The position numbers and the translations under genes were made by a program. A stretch of DNA of 64,000 bases from Diphasiastrum complanatum. Lineage: Eukaryota > Streptophyta > Lycopodiopsida > Lycopodiales > Lycopodiaceae. The notes beneath the pieces are model-generated. The model saw only the letters and a program-made list of their open reading frames with translations. It ran no database searches and was not told where the DNA came from. Location: positions 24,314,141-24,378,140 of the forward strand of contig CM055095.1 of the NCBI GenBank assembly GCA_029204225.1, written 5' to 3'. Below are positions 45,617 to 56,691 of the stretch, piece by piece. The first letter of the stretch is position 1. Every line of letters begins with the position of its first letter.

Positions 45617-46436
45617 AAAGAAAACGGACTTGTGTTAGAGACAAATCGGATCGAGACAATTTTACTACTGCTTGAAAGTAGAGTCTGACGAATTCTCTCG
45701 ATGCGTGCACTATTGATAGCTAAGTAGGCGAACACAATGATAAAATTAAGTTTAGAGCTAGATGTGCTGTGATAGCGGAAGCAAGAGCATACAATCAGAC
45801 AAAGCAATCAGAGAGTCAGACAGATAGCGGAAAGCATTGCTAATACTGATAGAACCTGAACGTAGAACTAGACAACATTTTATTCTGGTCAATTGTAACA
45901 AAATACAAATCAGGGAAAGAAGTGAGCACAAGACAATAACGAGCGAAACCGCGTGTTCATAAAGCTAACTACAATTTGTAAAAGCTATGAGCTTATATTG
46001 ACAATCCGTCTGAAAGAAAGGATCGATGCATGAAAGCATCTACAGTGTTTGTCTCTATGGATTCAATAATCCGTGTTCTTGATTATTGATTTCTTACTAT
46101 TATGTTTTTTAATGATCTATATGCTATTTACATTTATGCAGATAAGTGTACAAAAAATGGCATGGAGTCGTGCCGTTTGGTAGGAGATCGTGATTGTTGT
46201 CATTGTCAAGTTGGTTGCACAGTATAGAGGATGAGCGTGAGGAGGCCGATAAGTCGGGCTTTCCCGATATGTCGTCCAAGTTGGGTCTATCCAATAAGTC
46301 ATCCAACTTCGATATGTCGGCCATCTTTACTTGCTTGTCTTTAGTAGTTGAGTTGCGCGACAATGTAAGTAAATATACAACGATGAATGAAACTAGATTA
46401 ACATGGGATTTAGGAGAGTAGAGGAGATAAATCCAA
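45614..46436 (-). repeat. 3' LTR of the minus-strand copia element
   Basis: About 820 bp between the eEF1B-gamma breakpoint and a minus-strand purine tract (AAGGAGGAAG) at about 46,437-46,446. Compared with 50,096 onward its outer about 28 bp (TGTTGGGGAATGGTGAG...) are missing. Confidence 0.7.
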
Positions 46437-46439
46437 CTT

Positions 46440-49400
46440 CCTCCTTAATCTAGATTCGTGAATAACTTGATCTTCAGACTGAGCAATGCACAAAATCTGT
46501 TGTGTGCATTAATACTCAATGCCTTTGTAAAAATATTTGCAATCATGTCCTGCGTTCGCTAGTACGTTAAGCTTACCTCTTTGTCGAGAATCTACTTCTT
46601 TCATAGTGATATCGGATCTCAATGTGCTTACTCCTAGAGTAAAATTTGGGGTTGGTCGATAAGGCAGGCCAATAAGGCAATGGCACTCTAATTATCACAA
46701 AACATAATTGTAGGAGTACACTGATTCAGACTAATATCTGATAGTAAATTTCTCAACTAAATTGCTTTTTTAATAGATTGAGAAGCAACAATATACTCTG
46801 CTTCTGTAGATGAAAGAACAAAAGAGGTTTTACAACTGTTCCATGATATAGGACTGTTGTTGAAGGAGAATGTAAATCCGGATGTGGAATTACGATTATC
46901 TACATCTCCTCTTCAACTTGCATCGGAAAATCCACTGAGTCGATGAAAATTGTCGTTGTTGACTTCTCCATAGCAGATGCACTGGTCCATTGTAGCTCGA
47001 ATGTATCTCATGACTCTTATAAGAGCCTTCCAATGAGTAATGTCAGGATTGGCCATGATTTGGCCGAGTGACCTAACTGCAAAAGCAATATCTGGTCTTG
47101 TGCAAACCATTGCATACAGGAGAGATCCAAGTATCCGATCGATAGAGATACTCTCTCATCTGCTCCTCTTCCTACTTAGTTTGAGGACATTGGTCTTTCA
47201 ACAAATGCAGACCTGGTTCCATTGGTGAGTGAGCTAATTTACAGTCAATCAGATTATATCTGATAAGAACATTGTGAAAATACCTTTGTTGAGTAATAAG
47301 TATTAGCCATCTCATTTTGTCTATTTGGATTTGAATGCCCAGACAAAAGTGAGCTTCACCTAGATTGGTCATGTTGAATTTAGAAGACAACATCTGTTTA
47401 TTAGCATCCTTCACCAGATTGATACAGTTGCTGAAAAACAATGTATCATTGCTTCTTTCCAGAGATCAAAGTTTGGTTGGCTAAGTGCCTCATTGATTGA
47501 TGTTGGTTCCTGTATTAAAAGATAGAGTCTCAAGAATATACCTCGTGGGATGTGTGCGCACTCGACTTGATTTTCTTGGAGGAAGTGTCGGTGGACGATT
47601 CAATCCTTGGCAACATCTTCGTCTGACTCGTTGTCGTGTAGTGGATCAACTATGGGCACGCTTGAGCCAGTGGCTCGAATAGTTGTGTCAATGGGAGGTG
47701 TTGCAGGTTCATCTGGAACAATGCCTTTGAGGTTGATGAACTGTCCTCGATAAAGATTGTATTCCGACTGAATAAGATCTATTGAGTATCGGGGTCGTAT
47801 AGCTTGTAGGTGTTGTTAGATGAAGTGTATCCAATGAGGATTGTCTTGAGACCTTGGAAGTCAAATTTCTTCCTTGTCTCTTTCGGGATTTGTGCTTAGG
47901 CGATGCATCCGAATACTCGTAGGTTCTTCATTGAAGGCTTTGAGCCTGTCCACACCTCATGGAGTGTTCTACCTGAGAGAGCCTTGGTCGAACATTTGTT
48001 CTAGATGTAGGCTGTAGTGGAGACAACTTCAGCCCAGAAGTTTTGTGGCAGAGATGAGTGTGTTAGCATACATTTGGCTGACTCGACCAGGGTACGATTC
48101 TTCCTCTCGGCTAAGCCATTAGATTGAGGTGAATAAGGAGTGATAAACTATTGTTCAATGTCTTGGCTCTGATCGTACTCCTTGAATTTGGTAGAGATGT
48201 ACTCTCAACCATTATCAGACCTCAGGGCTTTGATTGTCTTACCAATCTCTTTTTTTGCACACTCCTTGAAGATTCTGAAGCAATTGAAAGCTTTTGATTT
48301 CTTCTTAATAAAATACACCATAGTTCTTTTGGAAAATTCATCAGTAAAAGTTATAAAATACTTTGCATCCTTCAGTGAAAGATTGGGCCACAGATATCTG
48401 TATGTACAACATCTAGTAATCCTCTAGGAGTATGCCGATGGCTTGATCTAAATGGTTGCTTGGTCTATTTACCAACTAGACAGTCTTGACAGACAGGTAA
48501 TTCGACTTTCTTATCAAGATAGTCGAGATCAAGAACAATGGATTTCTTAGACATTTGTTATATAGAAGCATGATTCAAATGACCGAGCCTATAATGCCAA
48601 AGTAAACTTTTATTTATTTGAATAGAAGTATTAAGTGCCTCACTAGAGGCAAAAAGGCAATGACTTAATCTGTACAAGTATCCATGTCTCTTTCCGAGTG
48701 TTAGAATCTTGCCTGTCTTATCGACTACTTTACGTTGATCATATTCAAATTCTACTTTATGTCCTAGATCCGTAATCCTGTTAACAGAGAGTAGGTTTGT
48801 TGACAGATTTGGTACATGAAGGACATTTGAAAGTAGTTTACATTGATCATTGACAAAGCTTAATCAAACTGTGCCTTCACCTTTGATAGCTTGAGTGTTG
48901 TTGTGGCCAAGGTGAACATATCTTTGATAGCTTGAGTGCTGTTGTCACCAACGTGAACATATCGCTTGGTACCGTAAGACGTATAGGGCTCGAAGTAGCC
49001 GATATGGCTGGTCATATGCTGTGTGACTCCAGAATCCAGAAACCAGGAGCTGTCGTTGGATGCTTTTTGATGGTTTTTCATGAAGGCATCATGATCCGAT
49101 TCTTGAGTAGACTGTGGGGCTTCTGCAGCTGCATTTGCCACTTGATTCGACATCCCTTGTTGCTGTTCTTGGCTTGCAGTATCCAATCTTTGATCTCGTG
49201 GTTGGAACGCTTGCAGTATTTGCGGAACAACTTCTTTTTTGTCGCCTAATTCGACTGCTCTTGGCGATGTGTCGGTTTCTGATCTTTCTTTGATGACTTT
49301 GGGCCTTTCTTCTTTTGCTTAGTTGACGAGCCTTTGTTGGTGTATAAGGCGTGAGAGTCGACAGTCGAAGAACTGGAGGTTCCGTTCCTTTGGGTATCTT

Positions 49401-49861
49401 CCAACTTGATAGCACTGTCATTACTACGTCTTGATCATCGATGACAAATCCGACAGCAGTCATTTGCTTCAGCGAGTTTTTGAACTGGTTGATCTGTAGG
49501 GACCATCTGTCATCTTGAGGGAGTAAAATTTCTTTCTGAGATGTAGCTTGGAAGCTATATCCTGCACTTCTTCATACAATGTGCTCAAGATGTCCTAGAC
49601 TTCCTTGGATGTTTGAGCTTCAGACACATGGCCAAATTTTGTGTCTGATATGTTGAGGATGATCAGCACAAAAGCTTTTCCATCCTTCAGTTTCCATTGG
49701 GAAATTGCAGCATCGTCGACCTCGGGTCTTGCCTCTGTTCCTGTAACAATGCCATACAACTCCTTAGCCATTACCACGATATTCATCTTGAATTTTCACA
49801 TATGGTAGTTGGCTCCATCAAGATTTTTCATGATAGGATTGGATTTCCCTTGGGAATCCAT
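46440..49861 (-). pseudogene. Copia Gag-Pol, RT core deleted
   Basis: Minus strand from ATG 49,861 (MDSQGKSNPIMKNLDGANYH then a stop). Gag pieces are at 49,595-49,786 and 49,089-49,463, and retropepsin WFLDSGVTQHMT at 48,860-49,186. GAG-pre-integrase and integrase are full of stops (LLWHYRLGHLN; VHTDICGP). Pre-RT EPTSINEALSQPNFDLWKEAM (about 47,460-47,510) is followed directly by FFSNCINLVKDANKQM (47,441 leftwards), so about 550 bp of RT including YVDD is absent. Then come RT C-terminus, VCTRPDIAFAVRSLG and RNase H (FSDAS; LSSTEAEY) to about 46,460. Confidence 0.88.
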
Positions 49862-50082
49862 GTGGAAGATTAGTCTAGATGATAGTAATAGCTATCAGTG
49901 ACTTAAGTATGAAAATCTAGTGGATTTTATAGAACAAGAAAACAAGTATCTTATCGGCTAGTAGGATCAAGTTCTGTGGGAAGCTTATCAGGCTATAAAA
50001 ATAGCTCTGCTGTAAAACTGCTTGAGAAATCAAATGGATTCTGATATTAAAGCTCTAAAATAATTAGAGAATAGTAACTTGT

Positions 50083-50095
50083 GGCTTTGATACCA
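50083..50095 (-). other. Variant copia PBS
   Basis: Minus-strand TGGTATCAAAGCC differs from the initiator tRNA-Met complement by one base (G to A), and abuts an LTR terminus ...CCCCAACA. Confidence 0.8.
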
Positions 50096-50307
50096 TGTTG
50101 GGGAATGGTGAGAACTGGGATGGGCTGACAAAAAAGACCGGACTTGTGTCAGACAAATCGAATCGGGATGATCCTACTACTGCTTGAAGGCAGGGTCTGA
50201 GAATTCCCTCGGTGCATGCACTACTGATAACTAAGAAGGCGAACACAATGATAAAATTACGTTTAGAGCTAGATGCGCGGTGATAGCGGAAACAAGAGCA
50301 GACAAAG
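50096..50307 (-). repeat. Truncated 5' LTR of the minus-strand copia element
   Basis: Only the 3' about 212 bp of the LTR remain. Similarity to 45,614-45,830 stops at AGACAAAG (50,307), where coding-like sequence of another gene begins. Confidence 0.75.
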
Positions 50308-51200
50308 TCTCATCTGATAAATCCTTGCAAACAAATAAAGTTGGTCTCCTACGAACACTAGCACTCGAGAAAAAATCAACAAATATATGTAATGAGATAA
50401 ACCAACTTAGGTGAACAATTTTCGAGCATGTGCTTATCTTCATAGCATTTCTAATATCAATGAGTAGCTTGCATCTCAAGGATTCAGAAACAATACTGTC
50501 AGGAGTAGGCCACTCATCACTTTGAAAACTAGGCAATGAAATTGCTTCGAACTTGCCAAAACTTCCATCTGTTTGTGGCGTATATAAAGATTCATAAGAA
50601 TAGATACCACAATCTGCAAGTTTTTTTGGACTTCTTCCTCTGTATTGCAGCTTTCCAACATTAGAGTGAATCACGTCCAATATTCTTGCAAGTGATTGTG
50701 CTAACTCTTATTCACTTATGCATGATGGATATAAATCTGAAAGAAAAAAACAAGGTTGAAGCATATAAATCATAATATGAAGAGCATTAATAAAGAAAAT
50801 CACTGAATGCATATATACATGTACTACTAAAACTTCTGATATCGATTGACCTCCCGGGGTAGTCTTAAACTCCAAAATTTTTGCTTTCCAATAAGATTTG
50901 TATGTCATTTTTGCTCTTTTCTTTTGTCGAAAATTGCCCTTTGATGATGGATGCAGCAGTACCTATGATTCTTTGTATATTTTGTTGGCTTCCAGTTATC
51001 AGCTTCATCTTTCTCATTGTAAAGAATCACAGACTCGATTGTAGATCTGGTTCTCCTTGCCATTGCTATTTTCAAAGTTTGGACGCCAAAAATCTCTCTG
51101 ATATGATACTTAATTTCAATTTTTCGTATCACATTTAATCGAATGTGAATGCTAACATAGTCACAATTACTGCGTATACCATATTTTATGTAACTGTACA
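50308..51200 (-). pseudogene. Unidentified host-gene fragment
   Basis: Exon-like minus-strand pieces: KSYWKAKILEFKTTPGGQSI (about 50,830-50,908, followed by GTAGTA), then after a CTTTCAG acceptor (about 50,740) SLARILDVIHSNVGKLQYRG and DEWPTPDSIVSESLRCKLLI (50,440-50,735, one in-frame stop near its start). A GCTAG acceptor then leads to VRRRPTLFVCKDLSDE (50,310-50,370), which runs into the copia LTR. A more upstream piece (50,905-51,201) may be coding. I do not recognise the protein. The codon pattern and splice signals suggest a real plant gene rather than a transposon. Confidence 0.5.
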
Positions 51201-51521
51201 TACTATACTTCTATAACTGTAACTAGTATAGTTAGAAAATTTCATTATACTAACCAGCATAGTCAAGTAAATTTAACTTTCCAGCACGAGTTCCCCTGCA
51301 CACAATTTGTTTGGAAGAAATTATTTTGCTTGCAGCAGGTCGCGTGGGCAGCAGGTCGCAAGATTCTTGCATTTTTTGGCTTCTTCTTGAAATTGTTTGG
51401 TTGCACGCTTTATTGGTTCATCCGAAATCAAGCCATGCTGCCATTTTTTTGTTGCATGCAAAGGTACTCGGCGGCCGAATACCTCTGCCGAGTAAAAATC
51501 TAGCTGATTCATCTACCAGAA
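51201..51521. other. No gene recognised
   Basis: Contains GCAGCAGGTCGC repeats near 51,335-51,360 that resemble GCAGCAGGTCCG at about 52,530. Confidence 0.3.
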
Positions 51522-51706
51522 ACTAGTTGATTTGAAAACTAACAACTACACAAAAACTTACTTAATTACACAACTAAAGAATCGGGTCACAAAATATCAG
51601 AATTTTTTTAGGTGGAACGAGCAAATTAGAAGCAGTTTCAGGTTCCAAAGAGGTCGCCAATAGACACATTGTACAGACTTACAATGCCCGAATCTAGAGA
51701 TTGGAG
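51522..51706 (+). repeat. Direct repeat R1, copy 1
   Basis: 185 bp starting ACTAGTTGATTTGAAAAC and ending AGAGATTGGAG; about 90% identical by eye to 52,116-52,301. Confidence 0.9.
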
Positions 51707-52002
51707 CAACCGACCTTCTTCCATATCCGGTTCGTGTAGGTAAATGTTACGTAGAAGAGGAAATAGGTTACTTTGGGGTGTATTCCTTCCTTGTTCGGAT
51801 GGCCCGAACCAACTACGGACCCTGAACCTTGGAGATCTTTAGGTTTCTAGTGAAGAGGAAATGAAGCCAAGGTCTTTTCTTTGATGGTAGTTACTGTTCA
51901 GGTGGAAAGCCCAAAACAAAGGGCTTGTTAAATTTGCCATATTTCAGTGCGTGATCAGCCGATGGCTTATCACGTGGAGCTTTGCCTCAATACAGTTCTG
52001 CA
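51707..52002. other. Spacer between repeats
   Basis: No feature assigned. Confidence 0.3.
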
Positions 52003-52101
52003 GGTTTGCATGCAAGCTTCTCTTTATTTGCTCATTACCTTCATTTCGGTTGCGATCACAGCCACTGCACACACTTCAACACCAGATTTTTTGCATCTTT
52101 A
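52003..52101 (+). repeat. Direct repeat R2, copy 1
   Basis: AGGTTTGCATG ... CACTGCACACACTTCAA ... GCATCTTT, repeated at 52,351-52,450 with scattered substitutions. Confidence 0.85.
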
Positions 52102-52115
52102 CCTAATCACAAAAT

Positions 52116-52301
52116 ACTAGTTGATTTGAAAACAAACAACTACACAAAAACTTTACCTAATCACACGGTTACAGAATCGGGTGACAAAATATTAGAATTT
52201 TCTTAGGTGGAACGAGCAAATTAGAATCAGTTTCAGGTTTTAAAGAGGTCGCCAATAGACACACTGTACATACTTACAGTGCCCAAATCCAGAGATTGGA
52301 G
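52116..52301 (+). repeat. Direct repeat R1, copy 2
   Basis: Second copy of the 51,522-51,706 block, 594 bp downstream. R2 and R1 alternate (R1-R2-R1-R2), indicating duplication of a larger unit followed by deletion. Confidence 0.9.
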
Positions 52302-52350
52302 TTACGTTTCAATGGCAAACGATACAGTGAATGATTGATCGAAGTTGTGG

Positions 52351-52450
52351 AGGTTTGCATGTAGGCTACCCATTATTTGCTCATTACCTTCTTCCGGTTT
52401 CGATTACAGGCACTGCACACACTTCAATACCAGATTTTTTTGCATCTTTT
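52351..52450 (+). repeat. Direct repeat R2, copy 2
   Basis: Second copy of 52,003-52,101. Confidence 0.85.
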
Positions 52451-53018
52451 TGAAGAGTTCAAGAATCTGATGCTCGTCTGCAAAGCTCCTATGCGCGGAC
52501 TGCTGCAAGCCAAAAAATTTTTGCAGCAGGTCCGATGGACTGCTACAAAAAAATTTGGCCACTCAAGCCAAAAATAAGCACATAGAATCTGCTTTTCGAG
52601 TTTCAAAACTCTAAAAAGTCCTTGCATTGTTTTAGGGAGACAATATTGATCCTATAAAATGTCTTTTTTGGGAGACAATATGTCTTTAGGGAGCTGCTTG
52701 CTATTTTGATGCATGTCATCATCATGTACTGATCAAGCTTTTTTTATTTGAATGCTGTTGATTGGGGAATATGCTTTAGTATAGTGTGAACAAGATCACA
52801 AACAAAAAAGGCATCAACGATGGCCGAGAAAACATCACATGCAGCAAACCCATCTGGCCTAGAAGAGGGTTCCATTTCAGATATGGTTTGTATGCAAAAT
52901 ACACTTTTGATTGTAAAGTATACTGTGTTTTCGGCTCATTACTAAAATGGTTTTGGTACATTTACGTATAGGATGAAAAAACATTCTATATACTAATGAT
53001 TGTATAAGTTGTTATAAT
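52451..53018. other. No gene recognised
   Basis: Contains a short foldback-like sequence (CTGCAAGCCAAAAAATTTTT then GCAGCAGG) at about 52,500-52,530. No coding similarity. Confidence 0.3.
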
Positions 53019-53490
53019 GCAGGAATTTCATGTGCCTACACTGAAATTGTTGAGCCTTTGGTGGTGGAAACAGTTCATGTTGAACCTGTCAGTCTAGAGG
53101 CCTCTATGCCTGATGCAGGTATGGAGGAAATTGGGATTGAAGAGGCTGACAATGAGATTGAAAGGAAAAAGGGTAAAAAAAAACTAGATGTTGCGGGTGA
53201 AATGGGTGAAGTTTCCATATCATTTCATTAGGATATGTTATCTGTTACACTAGAACAATTGCGTGTTAGAAGAGATACTCTGCCTCCCCTAGTGCCCTTG
53301 TGTCATATTATTCAACATAAGGCCATAAGAACGGTTGGCGAACAAAGATATAAGCTCAAGGAGTTATTTGTAGATGATGGTTATATCATGGAAAAAGGAG
53401 ATCTTGTGATATCTATGTCTACATCTAGGGGTCTTCCAGTCCATGTTGATGAGTGTGCAAAATTGCTTTGGGATCCTGTCTGGGTGTTAG
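53019..53490 (+). pseudogene. Unidentified protein-like frame
   Basis: Following ATAATGCAG a frame reads AYTEIVEPLVVETVHVEPVS, an acidic/Lys-rich linker, a stop (TAG, 53,232), then LSVTLEQLRVRRDTLPPLVP, HKAIRTVGEQRYKLKELF and GLPVHVDECAKLLWDPVWVL. It looks like a real protein with one stop. It runs directly into the dispersed repeat at 53,486. I do not recognise the family. Confidence 0.4.
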
Positions 53491-53727
53491 CCGATATTTT
53501 TGCACGAAAAATCGGGCTACTTTTAGAACAATTTTCACAATTTTGTAAAATTGGCATGTAAAACCCAGATATTAATAGTAAAATCGGCACAAAGTTGTCT
53601 ATAGTTTGGGGTCCCAGCCCGCCCAAAATGTGGCTAGAGAGAATTTTGAGGCCTTTGAATTGGCCCACAAAATATTTTACGGCCTTAGAATTGGCTCGCT
53701 TATGCGAATTGTAATAGCCGGTGACGC
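53486..53727 (+). repeat. Dispersed repeat, copy 2
   Basis: Homologous to 28,885-29,125 (shared GTCCCAGCCCGCC, GGCTAGAGA, AAAATATTTTAC, CCTTAGAATTGGCT), same orientation. Confidence 0.75.
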
Positions 53728-54944
53728 CATGCATATTTTCAAATGTACTGTGACTTTTTACTAATATAAAACTGAAGTATTGTGTTTCAGGTTGCTGCTC
53801 AGTAGAAAGAGGGGCTCAGTCACCACAATTGCGGAATGGCGAGACAAAAAATCCAAAAGCAAGCAAAAAGGGTCCAAAAAAGGTGACAACAAAATAGGGC
53901 CAATATCAAAAAAAAGGAAAGATGGCTTTAAACCACATGATCAAGTGGCTAAGGGCTAAGGAAAATAGCCATGAGGCATTCTAATAGCCACATAATCAAC
54001 AATTAATGCCAAAGGGGGCCTAACTCCATAAGTTGAGCAATAATCAAGAGGAAGAAAGGGTTGGGAAACAACTAGCACAATTTAAGAGGCTAACTCTTGT
54101 GCAAAAGGAGCCAAGCAATTAATATAGTAGGAGGAAGAGGAGCATTTATGATTGGGGGATTTGATACACAAAGACTCCAAAAGCCCTAATACAACTAAGC
54201 ATGAGGGTTCTATAATTTGCTACATGGGCAAAAAGGCCAAATCACTTTTAATGCAAGAGAAGGCCTTACTTGTGGATTTGGGAGTTCAAGCATTAAGAGA
54301 CTCCATATCAAGAAACTAATAGGCATGAGGGGCTATTCTACATAGGCTCACGCTGAAATAGCATTCAATACCTTGGACAAGACTACTAAAGGGCTGACAA
54401 AGGATGGAAGAAAAGGCAAAATGACAAATTGAAAGGGGAGGTGGGCCTCAACTCCATAAAAAGAGGAGGACGTGCTGCATGAGAGGGGGATCTTCTTTTT
54501 ACATTCTGCATAATGCATAGTTCTGTTGTTCTTGCATGAGTTCTCAAGCTGGATCCTGATCTGCAATGGGACTTCCCCTCCTATAGCACTCTGGTGTACT
54601 AAGGATAGTGTTTTAGAAAGATGTTGGTTAGTCTCTGGATTGAGTTTTACTGCTACTCCACAAAGTGTTCTCATGCTGATTTCTGATATTATGATGACAT
54701 TTTTCCTCCTAGTGAAAATGTTGTATCAAGAGAGGATTTCAGAGTGCTGGTGAAAAATATATATTAGGCATTCATAAATGTGTTAAGGTTTGCGTCATTC
54801 CCCAGATTTTAGATCCAAAATGGTGGTGTGAGAATCCCTGTTGTAGGTATGTGATAAGGACTTTTCGGTAAATAGGATGCTGGTTTTTTCTGGTGATTAG
54901 ACCCTTTCCAAGAAATGAATGTGGTTCATACTCCTGGTTATGGA
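53728..54944. other. No gene recognised
   Basis: The first 200 bp may continue the dispersed repeat (AAAAAGGGTCCAAAAAAGG, GACAACAAAATAGGGCC, similar to 29,300-29,350). The remainder has no supportable feature. Confidence 0.35.
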
Positions 54945-55538
54945 TAGCAGACCCCTTAATGCCAGCCTTCTCTGCTCGTTCACTTGTCAACAATGTGTAT
55001 CCTTCAGCTTCCATCCAACCTAGCTTAGGATGAGTAGGGAGGCTTGTATTGTTTCAAACCTTGAATCCCACAAATGGTTCAGTAAGAATGAGTGTGAGTA
55101 TTCTCTTGGTAGCATAGAAAGTTGAGAGGAGGGATAGGGAAATGTTTGAGTGTTAGGAGTTCAAGTACCAACCCCTAGCCAGTATGCTATACTCATCAAT
55201 ATTCTAGACAGCCAAAATGTTTGCTACTATCCTGAACAGAAGGCTTGAAGGCCAGACAAAGTTCTGCTATTGCATTTGAACTGCTTGTCAAAGAGGGATA
55301 ATCACACTTACAAGTAAAAGCCTGACAGATAGCTGTCCCAACACCCAATTGGCTGATCACATAGCACCCTGCACAATTCCATGTTTTGATCAACATGTCA
55401 GAGACTAATTGTTTGGCTTAGTAATGAGTTATGTCGTCAAGCTCTCCTTCAAAAAGCGAGCCTTTACTTCTAAAAAGCCAGAAGTAGAGCGCAGATAAAG
55501 AAGAGGTGAGATCTGGAAGGGCGCAACCATCCGTCCCT

Positions 55539-55640
55539 ATGGAAGGAGCCGGGCAGATTGGGCGAAGCCCGGAGGGGCCGAGCCTAAATTATTTTGGAAA
55601 GCCGAACCGGGCAGAATGGCCTTTGCCCGGCTCCTTCCAT
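55539..55640. repeat. GC-rich hairpin with 17-bp perfect inverted repeats
   Basis: ATGGAAGGAGCCGGGCA (55,539-55,555) is perfectly complementary to TGCCCGGCTCCTTCCAT (55,624-55,640). It is absent from the paralogous position in copy 1. Confidence 0.9.
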
Positions 55641-55644
55641 TGCA

Positions 55645-55873
55645 TAATGGATACCTGAAAAATTTTTCAGAAGCACATTACGAAGCATAATAGGCAGGTT
55701 TGACTTTGATTGGCCAACACAAATGTGCCATGTGGCAGTTGCACGGAATCCGTACGGACGAGCACAGACAAGCAGAAAAAAAAAAGGCAGAATCTGCCTT
55801 TGAAAAAAATGCATGGATTTTCTACTTTTTAATTTATTTGAAAATGGGCATAATATGCCACAGGTATCCATTA
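55645..55873. mobile_element. MITE-like element with 13-bp terminal inverted repeats
   Basis: TAATGGATACCTG (55,645-55,657) and CAGGTATCCATTA (55,861-55,873) are perfect inverted repeats bounding 229 bp. No coding capacity. An internal palindrome AAAGGCAGA/TCTGCCTTT lies at 55,783-55,801. It is missing from duplication copy 1, so it inserted after the duplication or was lost from copy 1. The superfamily is not assigned because a clear target duplication is not seen. Confidence 0.6.
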
Positions 55874-56129
55874 CTTTGATGAAATGACCAGACAGCGAGC
55901 TAAGGAGCAAAGGAGAGCCAGAAATCGAGCCAGACCTGCAGCCGCATTAGAGAGACGCATTTTCTTCCTCCATGAGTAGCGAGCATGCAAAAGGCAGTGA
56001 CTAAGCCCTTGCTGTGGTATACCTCTTCCACGAGCCAATAATGGATGAAGAGAAGCCAACGACCTTTTGAAGGCCTGCGAGCCAAACCTGTGGCCCATCT
56101 GAACCAAATCCTTATGAGGAGTGCTCTTG

Positions 56130-56245
<116 letters not shown>

Positions 56246-56691
56246 TTCTTTATCAAGCTCACTGCCTGTAAGATGGCCTCCAAGCATTTTTGGCCTAGCA
56301 CGGAAGTTGCAGAAGGCACGGGCCCGACCGATGCCATTGAGCTTCCCCTTTCCCACTGAGCGCAAACCTGCAGCCAGTACTGAGGTGTACATTTTTAGAA
56401 ATCTATTTGGGCATTGAAAGAGAATGATATGCATTGTGTTGTGAATGTGAGAAATGACCGCATCTCATAGGATGGTGATATGTGTGGGCTTTAAGAATGG
56501 TTAAGAAAAGACACGTATCATGTTTTTTTATGCTTAGTAGGCAACTGCCTTACTCAAAGTAACTCACAATGGTCTTGTATACGTGTTTTAGCATCATGTG
56601 TGTGCATCTCAATCAATATAAACATCATAGTATGACTAGATGACATGGTTTTTACTGCCGGCTTCTTAATCTGTCTCTTATTCATGTCGAT

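Larger units (their letters stand above)
45614..50307 (-). mobile_element. Decayed minus-strand Ty1/copia element
   Basis: LTR-related ends lie at 45,614-46,436 (3' LTR) and 50,096-50,307 (truncated 5' LTR). They share about 190 bp (CGGACTTGTGT.AGA, AACACAATGATAAAATTA, TAGAGCTAGATG, GATAGCGGAA). A variant PBS lies at 50,083, and gag, protease, integrase, partial RT and RNase H are read leftwards with many stops. It sits between truncated eEF1B-gamma and another gene fragment. Confidence 0.88.

Noticed and set aside
51700-51900. Possible organellar DNA insert (less AT-rich, unlike its neighbours)
   Set aside because: I could not match it with confidence to any plastid or mitochondrial gene by reading, so I make no claim.
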